From JBEKUY01 sp049514555 (GTDB taxonomy: Bacteria > Acidobacteriota > Terriglobia > Acidiferrales > UBA7541): DNA of 64,000 nt. The notes under the pieces were generated by a model. That model was given only the letters and a program-made list of their open reading frames with translations. It searched no databases and had not been told where the DNA came from. Made by a program: the position numbers and the translations under genes. The stretch is from positions 1 to 64,000 of the forward strand of contig JBEKUY010000003.1 of the NCBI GenBank assembly GCA_049514555.1. The letters run 5' to 3'. Below, in pieces: positions 16,813 to 24,390 of the stretch. Position 1 is the stretch's first letter. Each line of letters begins with the position of its first letter.

Positions 16813-16840
16813 AAGGGAGGGCGGCGAACCGCCCTCCCTT
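16813..16840 (-). terminator. Intrinsic terminator of the minus-strand Oar-like receptor gene
   Basis: A perfect 12-bp stem (AAGGGAGGGCGG / CCGCCCTCCCTT) with a CGAA loop. Read on the minus strand the hairpin is followed by TTTTTTGTTTGG, so it has the T-run needed to end the transcript of the gene at 16890-20381. Confidence 0.9.
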
Positions 16841-16889
16841 CCGTAACTGCGGCCGCCCGCCGATACGGGCGGGTCTGTTAAGAGTCTGG

Positions 16890-19800
16890 CTAGAAGTTGA
16901 TCTTAGCCGAGAGCTGGACCACCCGCGGCGAAGAGTCAAAGCCAAAGAAGGCGCCATACGGACTCGTCGGCGTAGGTGTCATGGCGCTGATTTGCCCGAA
17001 AGTGGTATCGCCGTGTGCCATGATAGGGTTCGGGATGAAAAAGTTCGGGTGGTTGAACACGTTGAACGCCTGAATGCCAACCCCGAATTTCAGGTTTTCA
17101 TGGACGGAGAAATTCTTGAACAGGCTCATATCCACGTTGAAATAATGCGGCCCGCGGTACTGGTTGCGCTCTTGCACCGGGAACGTCGAGTACCCGACGA
17201 AGGCGTCGGCGCCGGAATCGATAAACCCGGCGGCGTTCAGACAGCCAGGGACAGTCGTGTCTTGAGTGCCAGTCGCGTTTCCGCGACCGCAGCTAGTCTG
17301 CCCCGCGACCCCACCAATCGGTTGCGCCATAATCGTTTCGCCGCCGTTCTTTAACGCTCCGGTCCAGTTGCCGTCAGTAACCGAGAACGGCAGCCCTGTA
17401 CGCCAGTAAGCCTTCCCCGCGAATTGCCATCCATTCAACGCATGTCTGGCGAACGTACCGCTGACGTGGAATTCCGGATCGATGACGTAGTTGGCAGAAA
17501 TGAGGTGACGAACGTCGTAATCCGAGTTGCCGTAGTTAGCGGCAATGCCGCTGGGGTTGAGCTGTGTCAAGATGGAATCATTAAAGCCGGACGTATTATA
17601 GGGGGAGACGCCGCCGTTGGAAACCTCGTCCAGGTTATGGCTGTAGGTGTAATTCAACTGGAAAAGTAACCAGCTCTTGTACCGCTCCTTGAACGAGAAG
17701 GTCACGCCGTTGTAATTGGAAATGGCGCCATTCTGCCACTCGGTGACGGCTCCATAGTTCGGCACAGGCGCGGTCAGAGGCAACTTGCCCTGAAAGAGTT
17801 GGTAGAGGACGTCGTCGCCTTCCGGGCAAGAGCCATCAGGGTTGGGACTGGTGCAAGTTTCATTCAAGGGGTCATAGGTGTTCAGCCATGGGTTCCCATA
17901 CAGTAAACGGCTGCCGTGATTGCCGACATAGTTTACCGTCAGAGAGGACGAGGTGCCAAATGACTTCTGCACCTGGATATTCCACTCCTCCCACAGTGGC
18001 GCGTGGATCGTGCCGACGATGGAGGTGAAGGCAGGAGGCGAGAAAGTCACTCCCAGAGGCAGCAGCGCCGCCCTTATCTGGCTAAAAGTCTGCCCGTTCG
18101 CGAAACCCGTGCTGAAGGCATTCGCAGATGCCGCCCATGTAGCGGCCGAACCGGCCGCGGTCGTGTCAAAAGCTGGCGTTCCGCCTGTAGGCGAGACAGT
18201 AATACGCGTTGCAATCGGTGGATTGGCGAGCAAATCATCCACAACGGAAGCCGGAGGATTGTCATAGAAAATGCCAAAGCCGCCGCTGAGCACCAGGGAC
18301 TTGCTGGATCGCGGGGCCCAGCTAAAACCAATGCGCGGCGCCCAATCGAGGAAATCCACGCCTGGGTATGCCTGGTGCTGGCCGGTCTTGATGTCCTGAT
18401 TGTAGGGGATACTGCCCGCGTTCGTGCCCGCCGCGAAACTCGGCAGGCTGCCGAAGGGGCCGATGAAGTTCGCGAAGCAGTTCGTCTGGCAAACGGGGTT
18501 GGAATTGCGTTCGGCTCTGATTCCGAGAGTGAGCTTCAGATTCGACCTTACGCTCCACTCGTCCTGCGCGTAAAGGCCCAACCCCCACATAGCTATTGGG
18601 ACATTACTCGCGAAGTTGTCGGCCTTGCGATAATACAAAAACAGTCCATCCGCGAATTCCTGCAGGCTTGTGGCCGCGACCCGTGGATTGTTGTAGAAGA
18701 AGTTGTGGTCGCTCACGTCGTACCGGCGGAAATTCTCTCCGAATTTGAAGCTGTGCTTCCCGCGAATCAACGTGAAATCATCAATGAACTGATACTGCGT
18801 GATGTTGCGTCCCTGCGGGAAGTCGTACTGCAAACCGAAGCCGGTGAAAGCGCTACTTCCACCAAAAGACATGGCGTAGGGGAACGTGCCGAGCGCCTTG
18901 GCCTCATCCTGCTGGAACTGTGCAACGTAATGGCTCGCCGTCGCCATAAACGAATTCGTTGATCGCGGCCCGAAAACGTGTGTCTCGTTGATCTGAGCGT
19001 CATAGGAGGGCTGCTTCGACAGGGCGTTAAAGTTGGTGTTGATCGGATCAAGGTAAGTAGGCTGGAGGCCTTTATCCAGCTTATAGCGGAAGTATAGGTT
19101 ATCGTTCTTGCCGACCCTCTGGTCAACTCTGAAAGCCAGAATCCACTCCGTTCCGAGAAGGCCCGCACTGCCAGAAGCAGCCGCAAAGCAGGGCGTTCCG
19201 GGTGTCCAACTGACCTCCGCTGAAAATGAAAGCAGAAAGCAGGGGTCGGCGTCCGCGGGGTCGGTGTCGACGGTGCGCGGTACCGCCGCGCTCGCACCCG
19301 GAGAGCTCGCGTACAACTGGAACAATTTCTGGAAAGCCGCGGACTCGTTCGGCCGGAGCGCCGCAACGTTGCTGAGAACCGCAGCGGCAAAGGCCGGGGT
19401 CGGAATGGTATTGGAGAAGCTGTTGGGCAGAATGAAGCGCAGGCCTTCAGTGTCCACGAAAAAGAACGTACTGTCCTTGCGGATGGGGCCGCCGATTGAA
19501 GCCGCCCACTGGTTGTTGTTCGAGAATGCTCGGGGCGTATCAGAGTTCTTGAGCATCCAGTCGTTGGCATTCATGACGCTCCCATTCCACCAGTACTGCG
19601 CGTTGCCGTGGAACTGGTTTGATCCGGACTTCGTGATCATGGAAACCTGCGCGCCGGCGAGCTGGCCGTATTCCCCTGCATACGGGTTGGAGGTGACCGA
19701 GACTTCTGCGATTTCGTTCGAACCGAGCGTGAGGTTGGTGGCGCCCGTGTTGTTGATGTTGAAATACGGGTCCATATCGTTCTCGCCGTTGACCGTGAAC

Positions 19801-20381
19801 AGGTTGGAGGTCGCCGGCAAGCCAAAGGAGGTGAAGTTGCCGTACCCGCCCATCGAGTTCATAACAGTGCCGGGCGATGACAGGGCGATGTTGGTGATGT
19901 CATTACCCGGGCTCGGCAGTTGCGCTATTTCGACCTGCAAGAATGTCGTGACGGGGCTGGCATTGGTGCTGACAATCGGCGGAGCGCCCGTCACTTCAAT
20001 CGTTTGCACACTTGTCTTCACGGAGAGTGAAAAGTCTGCAGTCGTCTGCTGGCCGACATTCACCGTGACGCTCTGCTCCACCTTGGCAAAGCCCGTCACC
20101 TCGACGGTCACCACGTAACTGCCCGGTTTTAGCAGCGTGAACTGGTATGACCCAGCAGAATTCGTCGTAGTATTCAGCACGCCCCCCATGCCGACGTTTC
20201 TCGCCGCGACCGGTGCATTGGGTACGACCGCCCCCGACGGGTCCGTCACCGTTCCGGTAAGGCTGCCGGTTGTCAGAGTCTGCGCGGGCAGGCTGACGAC
20301 AGCCACAAATAGCACTGTCAGCACCACTGCCAAAAGGTGCTTCCAGTTCGTAAACAACACCACCCAAGAAAGCTTTCGCAT
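16890..20381 (-). CDS. Oar-like TonB-dependent outer-membrane receptor with carboxypeptidase-regulatory-like domain
   Basis: This is a 1,163-residue outer-membrane protein of the large Acidobacteriota Oar/TonB-dependent family, thought to import bulky ligands using TonB energy. It has a hydrophobic signal segment at about residues 13-35 ending near LPAQ. A CarboxypepD_reg-like beta domain follows, from about 38 to 120 (TGSLTGTVTDPSGAVVPNAP, NSAGSYQFTLLKPGSYVVTV). Then come a plug-like region and a long Tyr/Phe/Asn-rich barrel with a C-terminal Phe (VVQLSAKINF). The ATG at 20381 was chosen because AGAGGAGAAG precedes it. Upstream in-frame codons lack homology. The ligand cannot be told. It is a single-gene unit with its own promoter and terminator. 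Confidence 0.9.
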   Translation of the reverse strand: MRKLSWVVLFTNWKHLLAVVLTVLFVAVVSLPAQTLTTGSLTGTVTDPSGAVVPNAPVAARNVGMGGVLNTTTNSAGSYQFTLLKPGSYVVTVEVTGFAKVEQSVTVNVGQQTTADFSLSVKTSVQTIEVTGAPPIVSTNASPVTTFLQVEIAQLPSPGNDITNIALSSPGTVMNSMGGYGNFTSFGLPATSNLFTVNGENDMDPYFNINNTGATNLTLGSNEIAEVSVTSNPYAGEYGQLAGAQVSMITKSGSNQFHGNAQYWWNGSVMNANDWMLKNSDTPRAFSNNNQWAASIGGPIRKDSTFFFVDTEGLRFILPNSFSNTIPTPAFAAAVLSNVAALRPNESAAFQKLFQLYASSPGASAAVPRTVDTDPADADPCFLLSFSAEVSWTPGTPCFAAASGSAGLLGTEWILAFRVDQRVGKNDNLYFRYKLDKGLQPTYLDPINTNFNALSKQPSYDAQINETHVFGPRSTNSFMATASHYVAQFQQDEAKALGTFPYAMSFGGSSAFTGFGLQYDFPQGRNITQYQFIDDFTLIRGKHSFKFGENFRRYDVSDHNFFYNNPRVAATSLQEFADGLFLYYRKADNFASNVPIAMWGLGLYAQDEWSVRSNLKLTLGIRAERNSNPVCQTNCFANFIGPFGSLPSFAAGTNAGSIPYNQDIKTGQHQAYPGVDFLDWAPRIGFSWAPRSSKSLVLSGGFGIFYDNPPASVVDDLLANPPIATRITVSPTGGTPAFDTTAAGSAATWAASANAFSTGFANGQTFSQIRAALLPLGVTFSPPAFTSIVGTIHAPLWEEWNIQVQKSFGTSSSLTVNYVGNHGSRLLYGNPWLNTYDPLNETCTSPNPDGSCPEGDDVLYQLFQGKLPLTAPVPNYGAVTEWQNGAISNYNGVTFSFKERYKSWLLFQLNYTYSHNLDEVSNGGVSPYNTSGFNDSILTQLNPSGIAANYGNSDYDVRHLISANYVIDPEFHVSGTFARHALNGWQFAGKAYWRTGLPFSVTDGNWTGALKNGGETIMAQPIGGVAGQTSCGRGNATGTQDTTVPGCLNAAGFIDSGADAFVGYSTFPVQERNQYRGPHYFNVDMSLFKNFSVHENLKFGVGIQAFNVFNHPNFFIPNPIMAHGDTTFGQISAMTPTPTSPYGAFFGFDSSPRVVQLSAKINF

Positions 20382-20469
20382 TTCGTCTTCTCCTCTGTTC
20401 CCCCGTCGAACTGTCAGGGAATCACCGGCTGAAAAAGCACTCCGCCCCAAATCCCAAAACAGGGCCCCA

Positions 20470-20497
20470 ATTGTAGTCCCCAAAACGCGGGGATCAA
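20470..20497 (-). promoter_or_regulatory. Predicted sigma70-type promoter of the Oar-like receptor gene
   Basis: On the minus strand TTGATC (20492-20497) and TACAAT (20470-20475) are separated by 16 nt. Transcription would start near 20463, giving a leader of about 80 nt before the ATG at 20381. Confidence 0.6.
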
Positions 20498-21042
20498 GCC
20501 CAAAATGAAAATTCCGGACAGGAGGTCAATCGACGCAGGAACGCTTCCGTCAGAACCCCCTCGCTCCTCCGCACAAACCCCAAGACTGCCGAACAAGCCT
20601 AGGAGGTGCAAAGAGGCAATTCTCTTTCCAAAAGCGCGCGAGGGGGTAACAATTCGGATTCCTGTAATACCTTATGTTTGTATCACTTGGAACAGCGGTG
20701 TTACCCACCGCGATGGATCTGACGAGTCAAATACCAAAGTGCATATCGGGCTATGATATTAGGAATGGCTCTGCGTCTCTTGGGACTTTCGCGGCGAACC
20801 GCACGGAGAAGCGCGGGGCTTTGACCTGCCTGCCGGGCGTCGGTACCAGAACCCGCCGACGCCGTACGAAAGACAAAAGTATTGTCGAAGCGATTGTGCC
20901 TGAAGTACAAGGGCCCCGTACAGCGCCTCCTGGGGCGCTTGCGGCGGTCGGTGGGGTGGTACGGGCGGGGGGAGCGCGGGGCGTCTTGCTGTGACAGAGC
21001 GGTATGGTGTGCCGGCGAGGGGCAACTCTGCGGAGAACCGTG
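20498..21042. other. Intergenic stretch with no supported gene
   Basis: About 545 nt between the receptor promoter and the end of the vanZ-like gene. Short open frames exist on both strands, but none has a convincing ribosome site, codon pattern or recognisable protein. The part near 20640-20760 is less GC-rich. Small inverted repeats occur (GGGTAACA / TGTTACCC about 50 nt apart near 20643-20706), but I cannot assign a function. Confidence 0.5.
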
Positions 21043-21567
21043 TCAAAAACGCGGGGGGATTGCGGGAGTGACCTCTTGTGCTGCCGGCGGTGTGGTTCCG
21101 AGCCGGGTCCACAGCCAATAGACAACCATGGCTCCGAGCGCGGCGGAGGAATCGAGCAGCGAATCCCAGGGGGAGGCCTCGCGGCTGGCGACAAAGGCCT
21201 GATGGACCTCGTCGAGCCCGGAATAACAGGCGGCGGTCACCAAGGCAATCAGCGCCCATTTCAAGTGCCAGCCGCGCTCTCGGCCGCGGAGCCCGCGGTA
21301 CAGGAGTAGGGTGAAGATGAAGTACTCGACAACGTGCGCCGACTTGCGGATTGCGTGGTGGATTTCATTCATGGTGTGCGCGGAAATGCCGGGGTCGAGC
21401 CAGCGCAGAATGGGTTTGATCCAGCTCGCCGTGTGCGCGGCGGAGAAGTAGTCGGTGGACATCGTCCAGATGCAGGCGGCCCAGACAAGCGCGGGAGCCC
21501 ATTGGCGAATCCAGCGGGTCGTGTTTCCTTTGATTCGATGAGGCAGAGGAGGCAAGGGATCATTCAA
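21043..21567 (-). CDS. VanZ-like membrane protein
   Basis: The 174-residue membrane protein has four hydrophobic segments and the VanZ-family pattern: KSAHVVEYFIFTLLL in the second helix region and GLDEVHQAFVASREASPWDS before the last helix (conserved DExHQ, R and D). VanZ itself contributes low-level teicoplanin resistance, but most chromosomal members have no known role. The frame opens at a TTG (21567) overlapping the guaB stop by 8 nt. A second TTG at 21555 lies just after that stop. Overlap and orientation make it the second gene of a guaB operon. Confidence 0.82.
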   Translation of the reverse strand: MNDPLPPLPHRIKGNTTRWIRQWAPALVWAACIWTMSTDYFSAAHTASWIKPILRWLDPGISAHTMNEIHHAIRKSAHVVEYFIFTLLLYRGLRGRERGWHLKWALIALVTAACYSGLDEVHQAFVASREASPWDSLLDSSAALGAMVVYWLWTRLGTTPPAAQEVTPAIPPRF

Positions 21568-23020
21568 CCCGGTAGTTCGGCGCCTCGCGAGTAATGATGA
21601 CGTCGTGGACGTGGCTCTCCCGCAGGCCGGCCGAGGTGATGCGGACGAACCGGCTGCGCTCTTGTAATTCTTTTAGGTTGGCGACGCCGCAGTAGCCCAT
21701 GCCGCTCTTCAGGCCGCCCACGAGTTGATCGACGAGCCCGCCGAGCGATCCCTTGTGGGGAACGCGTCCTTCCACGCCCTCCGGCACGGATTTTCCGCGC
21801 TCGGCGAATTCTTGGGCGTAGCGGTCCGCAGAACCGGCTTCCATGGCGCCCGTCGAGCCCATGCCGCGGTAGGACTTGAACGTGCGGCCTTGGAAAAGGA
21901 TGGTTTCGCCGGGAGACTCTTCAGTGCCGGCGAAGAGGCTGCCGATCATCACCGAGGAAGCGCCGGCAGCGATGGCCTTGGTGATATCGCCGGAATATTT
22001 TACGCCGCCATCGGCGATGACGGGCACGCCGCTCCCCTGAGCGGCTCGAGAGGCTTCCATGACGGCGGTGATCTGCGGAACGCCGGCGCCGGTGACCACG
22101 CGCGTGGTGCAGATGGAGCCCGGGCCGATGCCGACCTTTAGGCCGTCGATGTCCAGGGCGATGAGGTCGCGCGCGCCTTCGTAGGTGCCCACATTCCCGG
22201 CAAGAACCTGCATCTCCGGGAGGCGTTTCTTGACCGCTTCGATGGCGGACATGACCCGGGCGGAGTGGCCGTGGGCCGTATCGATCGCCAGAACGTCAAC
22301 CTTCGCGCGGGAAAGGTCGATGGCGCGCTCGAGGAAATCGCCGGTAGCGCCGATGGCCGCTCCCACACGGAGACGGCCTTGTTCGTCCTTCGCCGCGCGC
22401 GGAAACTCGAGTTTCTTCTGGATGTCTTTGACGGTGATGAGGCCCTTCAGGTTGTAGTCCTTGTCCACGACGAGCAGCTTCTCAATGCGGTGCTCCTGAA
22501 GTATCTTCTCGGCCTCTTCGAGCGTGGTGCCGACGGCCACGGTGACCAGATTCTCCTTGGTCATCACGCTGCTCACCGGCAGCGACAAGTTCTTTTCGAA
22601 GCGCAGGTCGCGGTTGGTCAGGATGCCGGTGAGGCGGCTGCCGCGCGTGACCGGGAGGCCCGAGATGCGGTACTTGTTCATGATCTCGAGCGCCTGGCGG
22701 ATGGTGATGTCCGGCGAAATCGTGACCGGGTCCACAATCATGCCGCTCTCCGAGCGCTTCACCCGGTCCACTTCCTCGCACTGGCGCTCGACGGTCATGT
22801 TGCGGTGAATGATCCCCAGTCCGCCCTGGCGCGCAATGGCGATGGCTAGGCGCGATTCGGTGACCGTGTCCATCGCGGCGGAGATCAGCGGGATTTCGAG
22901 CGAGATCTTCTTTGTCAGGGAGGTGCGTGTATCCGCCTCGGTGGGCAGGACGGCCGACTTGCCCGGCAGGAGCAGAACGTCGTCGAACGTCAAACCTTCA
23001 GGGATGTTTCCGTCAATCAT
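21560..23020 (-). CDS. guaB: Inosine-5'-monophosphate dehydrogenase
   Basis: IMPDH oxidises IMP to XMP with NAD+, the first committed step of GMP synthesis in the cytosol. The 486-residue product has the LTFDDVLLLPGKSAVLPTEA opening and a tandem CBS domain inserted at about residues 95-205. The catalytic loop is GIGPGSICTTRVVTG with the active Cys. VIADGGVKYSGDITKAIAAG and the flap around YRGMGSTGAM also match. The ATG at 23020 has GAGG upstream. It has a clear promoter and a structured leader (see the separate entries), and vanZ overlaps its end. Confidence 0.98.
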   Translation of the reverse strand: MIDGNIPEGLTFDDVLLLPGKSAVLPTEADTRTSLTKKISLEIPLISAAMDTVTESRLAIAIARQGGLGIIHRNMTVERQCEEVDRVKRSESGMIVDPVTISPDITIRQALEIMNKYRISGLPVTRGSRLTGILTNRDLRFEKNLSLPVSSVMTKENLVTVAVGTTLEEAEKILQEHRIEKLLVVDKDYNLKGLITVKDIQKKLEFPRAAKDEQGRLRVGAAIGATGDFLERAIDLSRAKVDVLAIDTAHGHSARVMSAIEAVKKRLPEMQVLAGNVGTYEGARDLIALDIDGLKVGIGPGSICTTRVVTGAGVPQITAVMEASRAAQGSGVPVIADGGVKYSGDITKAIAAGASSVMIGSLFAGTEESPGETILFQGRTFKSYRGMGSTGAMEAGSADRYAQEFAERGKSVPEGVEGRVPHKGSLGGLVDQLVGGLKSGMGYCGVANLKELQERSRFVRITSAGLRESHVHDVIITREAPNYRVE

Positions 23021-23052
23021 GCCATCCTCGCGCAGTCTTATATGCCGGCGCG

Positions 23053-23098
23053 GCTGGGCCCATAAAGCAATCCGGCCCAGCGGCTAGCCGCTGGGCCG
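23053..23098 (-). promoter_or_regulatory. Structured guaB leader with two competing hairpins
   Basis: A perfect 26-bp palindrome (23073-23098, halves CGGCCCAGCGGCT / AGCCGCTGGGCCG) lies in the predicted guaB 5' UTR. A third segment at 23053-23060 can pair with the downstream half of the palindrome (GCTGGGCC with GGCCCAGC, 8 bp). The RNA can therefore fold as segment 1:2 or 2:3, but not both. This is the layout of an attenuator or translational switch. I recognise no known riboswitch core. Confidence 0.5.
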
Positions 23099-23145
23099 AG
23101 ATGGTGTCCCCTTGAAGCCGCGAGACATTCATAGTTAGGAACCCC

Positions 23146-23174
23146 ATTCTAGTTGCGCGCGCTAGCAGGGTCAA
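23146..23174 (-). promoter_or_regulatory. guaB: Predicted sigma70-type promoter of guaB
   Basis: On the minus strand TTGACC (23169-23174) and TAGAAT (23146-23151) are separated by exactly 17 nt. The expected start near 23139 leaves a leader of about 119 nt before the guaB ATG. Confidence 0.75.
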
Positions 23175-23517
23175 GCACAGGGCATTCGAACCGCAGTGGA
23201 GAAGGATTCGAATGAGAAGCGTGGCGCATTCCGGTCGTTGACAGATGTTGCGAAGCGAGAACGTCCGCAGAATCAAGAGCCGCACGCGCAAGACCGGCGC
23301 GATGGGGCACGCTAAACCATTACTCTCGTCCCACCACTGGGCCACCCGCCCGGTACAACCTAACCTTTAGCGGTGGCGCTTCAAAGACACGCGCAACTCT
23401 TCTGCCACTTCCGGGTTTCAAATTATGTAGGGCGCTTCCCCAGGCTGAATTGCCGGGAAGCCTTCCGGCCCACTTCGGTTTAGAACACGAGTTCCGGGTC
23501 GGAAACAAGGTAAGACC
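23175..23517. other. Intergenic stretch upstream of the Gly/Tyr-rich gene
   Basis: No gene is supported here. It contains an inverted repeat CATTCGAA (23183-23190) / TTCGAATG (23207-23214), and a GGGCCACCCGCC segment near 23338 that recurs at about 24089 and 24174 on the other side of the next gene. The last 25 nt carry the ribosome site (AAGGTAAG) of the gene at 23518. Confidence 0.45.
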
Positions 23518-24006
23518 ATGCGCTATCTAAAGTATGTTGCATTGTTGGGGGTTTTGCTTCTTGCCGCAGGAAACGCGAAGGCGCAGGTGTCTTTCGGCGT
23601 CGGAGTAGGTCCCATGTACGGGGGCTATGGACCAGCGCCGGTCTGCGCCTATGGTTACTACGGCTACTATCCGTATGACTGCGCGCCGTATGGCTATTAC
23701 GGCCCGAGCTACTTTGTAGGCGGTGTGTTTATCGGCGCCGGTCCCTGGTATCACGGCTACCACGGACGCGGCTTTTATGGCCGCCGCGGATACGGTTACT
23801 ACCGTCCGGGCTACGGCTATAGGCCCGGATATGGCTACAGGCCGGGGTTCGGCTACCGGTCGGGGAATAGTTTCAGGGGCGCTTCCCCTCGCGGCTTCGT
23901 CGGAGGCGGCAACCGCAGCGGCTACGCACGTGGCGGTTTTCGCGGCAACAGCGGCGGCGGTTTCCGGAGCGGTGGTGGCGGCTTCCACAGCGGTGGCCAC
24001 CGGTAA
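23518..24006 (+). CDS. Secreted Gly/Tyr-rich low-complexity protein
   Basis: The 162-residue protein has a signal peptide (MRYLKYVALLGVLLLAAGNA, cleavage near AKAQ). The mature part is made almost only of Gly, Tyr, Arg, Pro and Ser. Residues 38-85 are dominated by YGYYG-type runs. Residues 95-120 repeat a YRPGYG unit three to four times, and the tail is Gly/Arg/Ser-rich, ending GGGGFHSGGHR. No catalytic domain is visible. Such composition suits a cell-surface or matrix protein, but the role is unknown. AAGGTAAGACC precedes the ATG. Confidence 0.75.
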   Translation: MRYLKYVALLGVLLLAAGNAKAQVSFGVGVGPMYGGYGPAPVCAYGYYGYYPYDCAPYGYYGPSYFVGGVFIGAGPWYHGYHGRGFYGRRGYGYYRPGYGYRPGYGYRPGFGYRSGNSFRGASPRGFVGGGNRSGYARGGFRGNSGGGFRSGGGGFHSGGHR

Positions 24007-24390
24007 CTGAATCTTAGGGGGGCGGAGCTTTAGCCCCGTCAAACGCAAGCTGGACGCAGGGAAAAGACCGTCCGTTCCCGCTGGCATCCGGCCACCCGCC
24101 GACACAACCGATAAACCCCACACGTAAACCCGACGTGTGGGGCACCCAACGCATCTCCGCACTTTACGTCCGGGCCACCCGCTCCGGCTGGCAGATCGTC
24201 GGTGAAGTCCTGTGGTGGATCGGTAAGCCAAAATGAACCCCTGAGGCAAGGCAGCCCGTCAACGGCAGGATCAAGATCTGTTCTCGGGTCCGTTCGGAAA
24301 AACACGCTTTCCGTCTTTCCGCTGCCTCGGCTACAATTAATCCTTGCAGCCCGAGTTTCACGCATAATTCCTGGAACCGGAGGTTCTCGA
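24007..24390. other. Intergenic stretch with a perfect hairpin and repeat fragments
   Basis: This 384-nt stretch has no supported gene. It holds a perfect 10-bp hairpin, CCCCACACGT (24116-24125) / ACGTGTGGGG (24133-24142), with a 7-nt loop and no T-run. Two copies of a GGCCACCCGC motif (about 24089 and 24174) flank it and match one upstream of the preceding gene. The final part carries GGAGG for the gene at 24391. Confidence 0.5.

Noticed and set aside
18003..20118. Two plus-strand frames (319 and 336 codons) inside the Oar-like receptor gene
   Set aside because: They are antisense to a gene with a clear receptor architecture and have no recognisable products.
20674..20994. 106-codon plus-strand frame in the intergenic region before vanZ
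   Set aside because: No ribosome site, no homology and inconsistent codon composition. Not enough to call a gene.
23181..23220. GCATTCGAACCG...GATTCGAATGAG looked like part of a tRNA T-arm
   Set aside because: It is only an 8-bp inverted repeat. No acceptor stem, D-arm or anticodon arm can be built around it.
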